64,000 bases of DNA from Rhynochetos jubatus. Its lineage: Eukaryota > Chordata > Aves > Eurypygiformes > Rhynochetidae. The stretch covers positions 23,882,317 to 23,946,316 of the forward strand of contig CM050658.1 of assembly GCA_027574665.1 (NCBI GenBank), read 5' to 3'. The translations under genes were made by a program, and so were the position numbers. Positions 41,687 to 58,000 of this stretch are shown here, piece by piece. The first letter of the stretch is position 1. Every line of letters starts with the position of its first letter. The notes under the pieces were generated by a model that saw only the letters and a program-made list of their open reading frames with translations, was not told the DNA's origin and ran no database searches.

Positions 41687-43403
41687 ATTTCAAAATTATA
41701 TGTTAGATCTGAATTATTTAACCATAGGTAGTGTTGTAATTAATGTTCATACTGTATGTACTTCATTGCATTATCTTATTTGAATTGTCCTATAAGAATT
41801 GTTTTATCAATTCTTGATGTGTGGAATTTAGAAGGACTAAAAGCAGTGACTCAATTACCCCCCCAAAATTGCTTTATATTGACAAGTCATAAGTTTGAAA
41901 GTCAATTATGTTAATCATTTTACTGTGATATTTTGTGCTGGTGTCTGAATTGCATAAAAATTCTATTTCGTGTTAAGTGGCAGGTCTGCAAAGAAACTGT
42001 TATATCCTAATTAAGCATTGCTAAGATCAGGTACTACATGGATTTGTGTTCTTACATAAATAAGGTATATACAACAAGTGAGTTTAAAAAACGCCACCAT
42101 GCCACATTCAGACGAGCTCTAAAAGGTTAGGTGGCCATAGCAAAAACTTTGCAACATATTTTGTGATGCTTCTGTTTACTTTCTCAGAAAACTTTCTGAT
42201 TTTGCATTCTTGGGTGGGAGTTTTGCCTCAGAAAAATCAATGAACACAAGATGTGTCTATATCATCTACTCCTTGTAACGCTTGCTGTTACCAAGAGGAC
42301 ACAGTGAAATGCACTGCATGCTGGCTGGTGGTTTGTTTCCTTTACTGATGCCCCTCTTCGCCTCATTAAAGGTGTGAGATCCTCTAGTCTGGAAGCAGGG
42401 AAGAATCTGGTCTGTCGCAGACAGAACATGCAGTATCATCAGTAGTGCTGGGCCATGTTTCTTACCCAATGAAAAACAACAAAAAATTAGATTATTATTT
42501 TTTATCAGTCACAAATGAGTCAGGCAGGAGGAACAGAATGATTCTAAAAACAGACAAATATTTACCACTCAAATATCTGAAGAAATTAGCAGTGATAAAA
42601 AGGAAATATCACAAAGGCAAAGCAAAATGGCTTAGCTGGTCTCTGAAAAACAAGTGAGCAGTCTTTAAATTTGCCTAGATATTTTTTCTGGATTTTTGAG
42701 CTCTGTGGCCTTTTAGGGGAAAGAATAATGTAAATGCCAAAAAGAGTTGGACAAAAAGTAAGCTTTGTATCCTATCTATGAGAATCAGACGATGTGTGTC
42801 ATGCTAGTTTTTACAGTCACAGTCTACAGTCTTCCACTGATTAAAATCAAATTTGACAGTAACACAATATAGAGGTTTAACTGACAGCACACACAGCACA
42901 TTTGCTAGTCATAACGCCACAGTTTAATGACTGACGCATGTGGGAAGCTAATTCGGATTTTTTTTTCTTGAATGGGATAAATGAGCATCCAGTTAATACC
43001 AATCATGAATTCAAGCCATGTGACAAAATTGATGCTACATACCCTCTTCTTGTTTTGCATATTCTGCAAATTGAGCTGCAGGAAAAGAGCCAGTTTGTAC
43101 ACACATCCGGAGAGAAAGTTCATTCTGCTTTCTGACACATCCACCAATTGCAGCTGAATGTATCCAGCTTGCTGCTGTTGTGTCCACAAACTAATTACTC
43201 TTTCTCTGTTAAATAGCCTAAGAACTACAAATTGTATGCCTGTTTTGAGAAAAAGTACAGGTTGAACAAGCAGACGTAGTATAAATAAAATATTTATATA
43301 AAAATAGTCTCTTACAAAATATACTCTTTTATCCTATGGTTGATTTTTCCAAAAGATGGAAGTTTGTCTGGATTTTCTTATTTTTAGGCATATTCCAAAC
43401 AGT
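41687..43403 (-). other. downstream flank or distal 3' UTR of WNT7A
   Basis: AT-rich sequence with no coding potential. Whether it is transcribed depends on which poly(A) site WNT7A uses. One further candidate AATAAA lies just outside at 41431-41436 on the minus strand. Overlapping frames at 42445-43189 lack recognisable domains. Confidence 0.35.
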
Positions 43404-43409
43404 TTTATT
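43404..43409 (-). terminator. candidate distal poly(A) signal (AATAAA) of WNT7A
   Basis: The plus strand reads TTTATT, so the minus strand carries AATAAA in the context CATAAATAAAACTG, about 1.1 kb after the WNT7A stop codon. No clear GU-rich downstream element follows. It is one of at least three candidates and cannot be ranked confidently. Confidence 0.25.
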
Positions 43410-44083
43410 TATGCTTTTTTCTTTAATTGAAGAAAAAAAAAGGAAACAAAACAAAAGGTAAAGATTTGAAATCTCTACCACTTGACTTTTGTTCCAGACA
43501 ACTAGCAGCAAACAGGAGAAAATAAAATAAAATCCCAAAACAAAACCAAGAGTGTGTGTTTGTGTATGTACATATATATAAAGATGCCAACTTTTGTACT
43601 TAAACATCTAGTACTGTAGAACATATCCTGCAAGTCCAACTAATAGAAATATCCTAGTTAAGAATAATATATACAGCTCCAGTTTTTCCTTGCTGTTTCT
43701 ACAAAATTATTCCACAACGAAAGCCAGCTATCTACTTTAATTGCAGAATAGTTCCAAAAATGTTGGTAGAGTTCTTTTAATTAAATAAATTAATATTAGT
43801 TTTATCTGAATAAATTGTTAAATATTGCTATTATTATGCCCAAGTGTCCCAAATCCCTGTGCTAAAATCTGCAGCGCACACACACACACAAAATAGGTAG
43901 ATAAAGCAGTGTCTACAGAAAACTTCAACAGTTCTACTTGCTGTAGCAAATGGTACGAAGGGGAAAGATGGGCAAGACCAGCAGAAGCTTTTCACGAGTG
44001 TAGAAGCCTAAATCTTTGTCATCCACACACTCACATGGGCAATTCATAGTGGGGCACTGTCCATCCCAACCTGTGCAAAGCCC
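43410..44083 (-). other. possible distal part of the WNT7A 3' UTR
   Basis: AT-rich, with short simple-sequence patches including a CA run at about 43877-43889. On the minus strand TGTACATA at 43565-43572 matches the Pumilio consensus TGTANATA. This matters only if the transcript extends past the proximal poly(A) candidate. Confidence 0.3.
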
Positions 44084-44508
44084 TTTATTAAGGATTTCTC
44101 CCCTACCCCTCCCTGCTCCTCATACACTGAAGTTTTTGACCATCTTTTTTCCAATCCAGGAGTTTGTTGCCACACTCAGAGACTTTTCTCTGGCTGGTGT
44201 CTCTTCACAAGGCAGTCAGTGCTTCTTGTTTTAGAGGTGGAGATTAACCAAGATGATCTTTTTCTCTCTGTTTTCTGTGTCAGGTGGCTTGGGGTGGGGT
44301 CTGTTTGGTTTTTTTCTTGGCTGACTTTCGTAAGAGTTTGAAATGTGCATCCACGTAAGCAATGAAGCACAAGAACAAAAGAGAGGGATCCATTCATCAG
44401 CATTTCTTCTGGGAGAGCAGGTATTTCCTACAGTCTTGCGTAGGTCTGTTGAGTGCATGTGCAAATATATTCATGGCCAGGGACATGTCAGCCTGCCTAG
44501 CCACATAC
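44065..44508 (-). other. WNT7A: WNT7A 3' UTR, proximal part (end uncertain)
   Basis: This is the sequence immediately following the WNT7A TGA stop on the minus strand, up to the first candidate cleavage region. It starts GTATGTGGCTAGGCAGGC and has no reading frame continuing the Wnt. Plus-strand frames at 44016-44234 and 44343-44604 are antisense shadows. The true end was not determined: longer forms could reach the AATAAA hexamers at 43404 or 41431. Confidence 0.5.
44084..44089 (-). terminator. candidate proximal poly(A) signal (AATAAA) of WNT7A
   Basis: The minus strand carries AATAAA about 420 nt after the stop codon. Some 25-45 nt further on, the minus strand reads GGTTGGGATGGA, a plausible G/U-rich downstream element. 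That makes it the best-supported nearby site, but it is still a prediction. Confidence 0.35.
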
Positions 44509-49139
<4,631 letters not shown>

Positions 49140-49540
49140 TTGCAGAGAATGCGCAGGGTGCGTCATGTGAGGGTGGCAAGCTGTAGCTCTGGAGAACCCT
49201 GCAGCCCAGGAGCTGCATGGGCTGGTACCAGCACTGTAGTCTTGAAGTGGGCAGGGCGCCTGGCAGTGGGCTGTGCCAGCGGTCCTGGCTTCCAGTGGAA
49301 CCAGCAGAAAGGGCTGGTTGGTGTGACTTGGCGCTGGACTGGCATTTGCTTAGGAGTGCTGCCGCCGCTACCCTGCTGCCACATCAGCAGTGTGCCCTCC
49401 AGGCGGTGGGACAGGTGCTGCAGGTGCTCAAGTGTGGGCAAATGGAGAGGTGGTTATGTGGCTGGTGTGCTCAGAAACACCAGTCACCTCGTGAGGTGGG
49501 TTTTCTCAACTCAGTGTCTCTGGTACCCTAGTTAGGTGGC
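49140..49540. other. GC-rich block inside the WNT7A intron
   Basis: About 400 bp of distinctly GC-rich sequence with around ten CpGs (for example AATGCGCAGGGTGCGTC and TGCCGCCGCTACC) stands out against AT-rich intron. The plus strand is open for 131 codons (49140-49535), a second plus frame for 104, and the minus strand for 92. Simultaneous openness in three frames argues for low stop density rather than coding. No domain was recognised. It could be an alternative promoter, an enhancer, a decayed repeat or a nested non-coding exon. Confidence 0.35.
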
Positions 49541-52500
49541 AATGTGTACCTTCCGGCATCTCAAGTCAGCTGACTTTCCAAATGCATCTGCCAGGGCAGT
49601 CTAGGACCCCCATGCCAAACTCAGGTGGGATCAGGTACTGCACAGCCCAGGGTTCAGTCACCAGAACTCTAAAGTACTCGATGCCAAAGCTGTCCTGAAG
49701 GATTTACAGCGTGAAGTACAGTGGACCATCGCACCCCCCATGCGTCCTCCTTCACCACAGGATCCCTATGGAAACTAAATCCTGCCTCACAGTCCATACA
49801 CTGACAATACTGTTGTGCCTGAGGCCAGGGACCCTGCACTGCTTCATCAGAAATAACTCAGACTCCAGTCTACATGTGAAGCAGATGTAATTAGTGAGAC
49901 AACACTGGTTCCTCTCCCTCCAAGGCCATAATCTTTGCTAATTTTGTCTGACATCAGATCATCTGGGTCAGGAAATACCTGTCTCCTACAAATGCCTGCA
50001 CACATACCTTTACTACAGGGCAAAGAAAACACAACTACTGGCAAAACAAGCGTGAATTTTTCACCCTAGAGAACATGGCAGGGCCTGGGGAGTGCTCACA
50101 TTTCTGTGGGCTGGGGAGGCCAATGGACAGATGCAAAGCTGCCCCTTTCAGCTTATGGCAGAGAAGGATTTATGATTTATGTTACCTTTAGAGGCAATTG
50201 TAGCTGTAAGACAAAGCTCCTCAAACTTTAGGAATGATGGTAGAGACATGCTTCATTCTTTTGAAGATGTATTCATTGAGTAAAAATATTGTTTTAAGCT
50301 AATACAATAAACCCATGTCATATTTAGTCTTTCACCAAATGAACTTACTTGAGAACCAAGTCATATCTAGAGCAACTGGCAGTGAGGTCTAGAGTGAGAC
50401 TAGGCATTGAGAAGGGCAGTGGATGTATATGTAAGATTGATCTGACAAGCTGTAAAAGAACTATGTCTAATTAAAATGACTAGGAAATTACTCTGCCACT
50501 TGTTTTATTCAAGTGTGACAGCAGTCTCGAAAGGATGCTACTGTTCAAGTGACTGTCTTAACACCAGAGGTCCGAAGCTTGAGGAAAGTAGAAATAATAC
50601 TTGGTGCTTTTTGCCTGGAAAATAAAAACGAACATGAGAGAACATAAAAGAAGAAACACTGCCTTTGAAGGAAAACCCTACATAATCCTGAAAAAATGTG
50701 AGAAACAGCATAATCAAAACATAACCAAATGCAAGTTTGAAGTTAGCAAAGGCATATTTAAACAGAAAATACTATTTTCCATCAATTGATGTTCACTAAT
50801 TATATTAATAGAGCTGTTGCAAAATGTGTTCTGTAGAAACATAACATATTTTGCATTGATATCCTATGGCAAACTAACTGTGGATGAGTTTGGAACCAAT
50901 TGTGCCCTATATTAAGAGTGACCCATTCCAGGTAGTCTTTCATGTTTCAGTTGCATGTATGATGAAGGCCTTATTAAGCACAGCCAAAAGATTTGTTTCT
51001 TGTGTTTTTGATTAGTAAATCTGTGCAAAAGAATAATATCTGAAGTCAGTGTCAAACAAACTCAGTACACTGAATACTGGGAGCCGTGACTATCCCAGAA
51101 ATACTACTACACCTGTCAGGTTGAACCTTTTTTCATATTACAAGAAATTTTTTGTTTCAAATAAAAAATGACAGGGCAATCACCAGAGCATGTGACCTAC
51201 ATCAATCAGATCACCATTGCACTTTCCTCAGAGTAGGTTTCTAAAGAAAATCAGGCAACATGCTTGTCTGAGGACTAATTATGAAGACAGCCAAGAGAAT
51301 AATGACCTATTGCTAGAAACATCACAGATGGGGTGTATTTCCCAATACCACCATCTACCTTCAATAATGGATATCCTGCTGTAAAGACCAGAAACACTTT
51401 TTCCAGATTCTAACTCATGATATCCTTAAAAATGAAGGCCTCAGAAAGTTTGCACTCTCAGAAGTTTAACCTTTTGTGTACTACATCTGACTTCTCTTTA
51501 TGTTGCTACAAAGCAGGAGGTTCCTTACATTTCTTATATGCACTTTATTATAGAGTTTCATAATTATTTTTATACTTTCTGCCCTGGAATATTAGTTGGC
51601 CTTTTCTTCAGCCTTATAAAAAGTTGACAATATGTAGCAATTATTTTCTCAATGCAGCTTCTATTTCCACAATATATCAAATGAGTAAAGAAAAAGATAC
51701 TATTTAGTCTTTCTGCATGGTCACAGAACTCATGCTTTGTTGCTTTGTTGTCAGCACACGAAAACTGAATGAGATGTTCTTCTCTTTCCCTGGGTAAGCT
51801 GTATTGTTTAAATTAAGAGGACAGAAGACCTGGTACCCTTCATTCAATGAGTAGTACTGTAGAGAATACCAAATGAACAGAGAAGGCTGAGAGCAAGGCC
51901 AGTAAAAGCTGAGGGGAATGCAGCAAAATATATTTCCTTCTGCATATTTTTCTTATACTTCTGATAACCTTCATGAATTGTTAAGTCCTAAATCAATTTA
52001 TCACCACTTCTGGGACTAAAAAACAAAATAGCAGCAGAAAATGAATGTCACAGGATGCTTTCAGACTTGCTATTTTTGAAGAATAGTTGGACTTAGGATA
52101 AGAAGGACACAGCTGTTTTTAAAAAGAGAGATTTGATGAGACAGATTCTTACAAAATCTAATAAACCTCATCTCAAATGAAACCATAAAGCATGGCCCTT
52201 ACCTTTTTAAAAATGTAGGAACTGCTATGTGAGGTACAACAAGGTGTCATAATGCTTCAGCTTTCTGTCACTGAGAGGTCATTCTGTGGGAACATCTTAT
52301 ATCCTGTCGTAACTGCTCCTAGGATAAACTTCTGCCAAAACCCTCTCGGTTTTGCAAAAGTAACTATGAAAACAGATTCCATGTATGTGGCTCAGAGTCT
52401 GTATCTAGCTTGCTCATTCCTCAATATTTTTCTCTGACAGTCCTGCAAATCTAATCATGGCCCATGAAAGTCAAATAAGGTTCTTAAGTTTTTATTTATC

Positions 52501-54426
52501 TACATCAAGATACTGCTTGCAGAGATAGTGGGCATGATGTGGCAACACCTGATGTTGATAGCTCAGCAAAATATGAGACAGATTTGAGAGGAATGATATA
52601 CACTGCCACGTCAGACAGTCCCTCCTCAGAGCAGGTCTCATGCCAGGTGTTCTCTTCTCCCTCACCACCTCCCTTTTCTATCATATCTGATAACAGCTGC
52701 AAGCTAGGCTGTGGGATTCCTTGCTTTTTTACCTCTCTCATGACCACATTCCAGTTTTTCCCAGAGAGAAAGTACTTGCAACATCGTCTCTCTGTTCATC
52801 AAAGTGTAAATTGAAACCATTAATTCATGAGCTGGAACCATGAGCTTCAGGTTGAGTTTCGCATACTCTTAAGGGATGTGGTAGGTGTCAAAGTTTTCTG
52901 TGTAATATCAAATATAAAAACCTTCTTACCCACCCTTGCTTCTGTTGGCAGGAAGTCCTGTTATAAAAGTTTTTCTCAACTACGAATTACCACATTAATG
53001 CTTACGTATGTTTTGTATCAGGAAATACGCTAAAAGTAGCACGTTCCTACATTCTATTGACAAGTAGGCTGTGAGATGGGGGGCTTCCTGGTGTGGGACT
53101 TTCTGTTTTCTGAGTTGCTAATGACAGAAGCTCAGTACTTGAAAGTTAGCTTGAAAGGTTATAGAGGAGTTACTGCTGTGATGGCTTCCTGGTACATCTG
53201 TCTGCAAGACTGGTCTAACTTGCATTTTGTTTCTGTGGATTTTTCTATTTAAAAGCAAGGAAAATATTCTAACAGAAAAAATAATTTGAAAACGTAACTG
53301 TCAATGTGTTTGATAAATTACTTGTTTTTAAAAAATTGCTCTTGGGAGACCCATTATCACCTAGATTAGACTGGATCAATGCAGTGCCAAGTAAGTGTCA
53401 TCATGTAGGAAGTTTAAAGATCAATTATAAAAAGGAACTTGGAAAAAATAGTTCTGAAAAAAAATCTAGTTTCTTTTAATGTGCTTTCACCCAGTATTAT
53501 TGGAATATATCCAAATTGTCTTAAAGATATTCAACATGTTATTTTATATTCTATATTTGTTCAAATGAAAGCGTGATTTTCTAGCCCCTTACTGAAATGG
53601 GAATGTGAGCTTAAGGAAAAATTTATCTAGGACCATTATTTGCTGCTGTCCCAGCAAAACTGACACTGTGCATATGATGGATTTTAGCTTGTGAGATACT
53701 GAATAGTCATCTTGTCTGGCCTACCTGGGCACTTTGTACAATGAAGCTAAAATAGACTGGAAAGGGAGATGGTGTTACAGAATTACAGATAGAGTTGTTG
53801 GTTGTATTATCTAGTTTACTTTCCTATCACTACATAAGTTTTCTACAGAGCATATCTTCCTCTCCAAAAGATACTGGGTAGCATGTTCATGCCAGAAGTG
53901 AAAAAAAGACGATGATCAAGGAGTTTTGAAAATGAGGAAACAACATTGTGCTTACTAACACTAAGACAGTTTACAAAGAAAATGAGACAGCAATTTTTCT
54001 GGATTTAAACATGTTACCAACATAACATTTCTTCTTAGAACATACCTACCTTCCTTACATTCTGGTCACAAATTAAAAATCACTCCAAAATACCGATTCT
54101 TCTAAAACAGGCCTCTCTATAATAGTGATCTGTGCAGTAATTTGCCATTTTGCCATTTAAAAGATGACGAGCATCCATTGTTAAAAACGCCATTTCCCTA
54201 CTCCCTACTTCAGTCTAGGAGCTCAGTCCTGCAGTCAATGCACAGATCGGAATAATAAAGCCAATGAAATCTTAACTGAGTGATGTCTGCCGACCTTTAC
54301 CTCTTTGAAGTCAACATAATTCTTCTAGCATACTATGTCCAGTGTGTCTGCTTTCAGTTTTGATCTTGGGACAGTGATCTTCATCCATACTCTGGGGTTC
54401 TAAATGTCAGTGTTGCCATTAAAATA
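49541..54426 (-). other. WNT7A intron, no gene seen
   Basis: No supported feature. The run of short plus-strand frames at 52252-53033 and the antisense 80-codon frame at 52505-52747 were examined and have no recognisable domain. Confidence 0.55.
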
Positions 54427-55091
54427 GAGGGAGGGGAGGGAGGGGAGGGAGGGGAGGGAGGGGAGGGAGGGGAGGGGAGGGGAGGGGAGGGGAGGGGAGG
54501 GGAGGGGAGGGGAGGGAGGGAGGGAGGGAGGGAGGGAGGGAGGGAGGGAGGGAGGGAGGGAGGGAGGGAGGGAGGGAGGGAGGGAGGGAGGGAGGGAGGA
54601 AGGAAGGAAGGAAGGAAGGAAGGAAGGAAGGAAGGAAGGAAGGAAGGAAGGAAGGAAGGAAGGAAGGAAGGAAGGAAGGAAGGAAGGAAGGAAGGAAGGA
54701 AGGAAGGAAGGAAGGAAGGAAGGAAGGAAGGAAGGAAGGAAGGAAGGAAGGAAGGAAGGAAGGAAGGAAGGAAGGAAGGAGGGAGGGAGGGAGGGAGGGA
54801 GGGAGGGAGGGAGGGAGGGAGGGAGGGAGGGAGGGAGGGAGGGAGGGAGGGAGGGAGGGAGGGAAGGAAGGAAGGAAGGAAGGAAGGAAGGAAGGAAGGA
54901 AGGAAGGAAGGAAGGAAGGAAGGAAGGAAGGAAGGAAGGAAGGAAGGAAGGAAGGAAGGAAGGAAGGAAGGAAGGAAGGAAGGAAGGAAGGAAGGAAGGA
55001 AGGAAGGAAGGAAGGAAGGAAGGAAGGAAGGAAGGAAGGAAGGAAGGAAGGAAGGAAGGAAGGAAGGAAGGAAGGAAGGAAGGAAGGAAGG
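54427..55091 (+). repeat. 665-bp composite polypurine array (GGGGA / GGGA / GGAA blocks)
   Basis: Uninterrupted purine on the plus strand, organised in blocks: a 9-bp GGGAGGGGA unit repeated about five times (54427-54472), GGGGA units (to about 54512), GGGA (to about 54597), roughly 45 GGAA units (to 54779), about 21 GGGA units (54780-54863) and about 57 GGAA units (54864-55091). Intronic within WNT7A, it is pyrimidine-only in the sense transcript. The array is likely unstable in length, and its assembled size may be inaccurate. Confidence 0.97.
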
Positions 55092-58000
55092 CTATGTTTA
55101 TAGTTTATATTTTAGCATGCTGTTTCTGAAGAAACTGAGAGGGAAGCACTCCCAGATAAGATGAACTAAACTTATTTATACTCCTCAATTTGGGAACACA
55201 ATGAGTTAAGGTCCTGGGAGTTATTCAGGTAGGGATGTCATTGCTGACCTTCACTTTAGACTATATCGTTGAGCCTGAGTCATTCTTCGTGTTAAAAAAA
55301 GGGTAGGGAAAACAGGAAATGATACAACTGGAATTCAGTCATAGCTGATGTACACAGAGAAGTTAATGGTACCAGTTGACTCATTTCTACTAAACTTCAT
55401 CTTCTGTGTAACTGTCCCTACTGGTAGTGAAGCACTCAAATGAAGTGGTGCTGGCATTTTATAGAATTGGGAGCAACCAGGTAGCGCATTCTGACAAATG
55501 CTTAAGCTGCCGAGAGAAAAGTTTCCGAAGAGTGATAGAAACCAAAAAAACAGTCTTACTTGTTCCAGACAACTCATCAGAAAACACCTCTTGTGCTAAA
55601 CTAATAAAGCCAGGTACTGGCAGGAGTACTAGTTGCAAAATAATATCACTTCACATTGCTTCCAAACATTTTTAACCAATAACCACACACAGTTAATTAC
55701 AGGTTCATTTAGTTGCATACCGAACTATGAGAGTTAACCCTTAGGTACACAGAAAATAATACTGTGCAAGGCATACTTCTCACGGTGAAAAGCTTGTGTG
55801 AAGTTTAGTTCTCCAAGACAGTAGTTCTAGTAAACAAAGAACATTTTTCCTTTCTATCAAGCTTTTCAGGTGATTTCAAAGTACTTCTACACCACTTTTT
55901 CAGTACTGCCTTTATAAAAATGCAATATTTCTTAGCTTAACTTCTTCATTAACTCCTTTGGTCTAGAAAGAAGCACAAGGTGTTTCCATGTCTGGTTCAC
56001 AGAGAGACATCTTTAAGATTCAGTCCTAATACTTAGCACACTGTTCACAGCTTGGTAAATGATACTACAGGTGTACCCATTACCTACTCTGCCTACCTAC
56101 CATTCATTCAGCAGGAAAGAGCACCTGAGCTATCTCAGACTCAATGCCATCCCCTTCAGTCACATTATTTTGCAGACAAAACATGACCCAGACTGCGGCA
56201 GAGGCTTCAAGCCCATAGCTAAGGATGGTTGTACCCTGGGTGGGATATTGCCATGCTGGCACATCAAGCAACAGCTGCTTGGGAAAGTGACAGCTGTTTT
56301 TGACATTTTAAGGGAAATTTCCCATTACTCGTCCAGCTAATCAGCATGCAATTACTTTAGTTATCATAAGGCAGAAACTTGATCACAATAACACATTGTG
56401 TTTTGTGGACATATTTCCACACACTTTGTGTATACAATTCAGAATATTCACATTATCATAAAGTAACATGATTTTGGTGTTAATTGTAATATTCTTGTGA
56501 GGATAATTATCCCACAAAGACGTCTTTCAAATTAAGTCTTACACATAAGAGTTTTCTCCCTCCAGTTGCAGCTGGGACAATAGATCCACACTTCCAGGTT
56601 TTCAAATAGCTTCCACTTATTGGAGATAAGATCTTACCAGCGGAGCCTATCTCTGTAGCCTAGCAGCTGCCACGATCAGCATGCTCATATCCAGGCCAAG
56701 AATTTTAACAAGGATCTTCTGGCCTGTTGTCAATGAAAATTTCCTCCTATACAGAAGAAAGTGGAATTTCCTAATTTTATGCATAATGCGTAGTGCAGTC
56801 TAAGAAAACCTCTTTGGTCTTGCTTACCCGACTTATTAGATTTTCTCCTTTTCATTCTAACAGGTATTTGAAGCGATAGTTGAAGCTTCTGTCTTACAGG
56901 TAAGCAATCACGTATTAACAGAAATTCGTCTTTAAGGTGCACCGTGTTGATGCATGTAATTCCCCTCAGTCAGGTCAACCTCCAGACCAGACAGAGCTGT
57001 TGCATCTTCTTAATAGATCTACCTGTTTTCTACTTATAGATGAGTTAAGTAGCAACATCCAAAAATACCGTTAATTGTTCCTCTTTATAAGCCATGTATG
57101 AATATATCTTGATATCAAGACTGATGTTTTTAATAAAGAGTTAACCAATTCCTCTAGGTCTTTGATTCAGAAAGTCATATGATGCTTGTAAGAATGGCTT
57201 GTGAGCACCAGTTTCACAAGTACATAAACCCATCAATAAAAGAAACCATGCATGTCTGCAGCACACATTTAATGTATTAATCAGATAATACATTTATAAA
57301 TTTCTCCTTAAGAGGAACCTTAATATAAAGCATAATTCTGTTAAATAGAATTGCAAACAAATCTTAATGCTAAAGTTTTCTTTAGTACAGTTATCTAAAT
57401 CTATAAGGTTATGGAAAGTATTTTAAGTCCTTGATTACACCTTTTAGCCTAAATTTGCTCCAACAAGGCAGAATTCTCAGGTTGATTTCCTGAGCAAACC
57501 AACCCAAGTGCTCACTTGGTGCCTATCTCCCTTCTGGCTTCCTATCTTCTTGTGTCCCACTGGTAACTGCTGCACCTTTTCAGTAATTTTACCCCAGTAT
57601 GACAAAGAATTTTGAAGAAAATTCTATTAAATAAAAGACCACAGGGAGGATGCAGATCCTGTAAATACCCCAGGTGGCAGTTTGAACGCTGGTGGTGTTA
57701 GATCCCGGGCAATTCACAAAGAGCTTGCCACCGCCTGTAAGACACATTTACAGATATCTTACAGACATCTTACATCTCCTGTAAGATGCAGATCATCTCC
57801 ACTGTTTACATTTCCTGGAGCTTTTCTTTTTTTAACCAAGGTCTTAACCCAAGCCTTTGGGACTCATATTCTTGGCTCCTTATTGAAATTCTTTATTTAA
57901 ACACTATCTATTGTGCTATCTCAATAGTTAATTGTTTTATGACTGCAGGACTTAGGTACCCAAAGATTACAGAATGTGCTATGACTCAATTAAAACCTCA

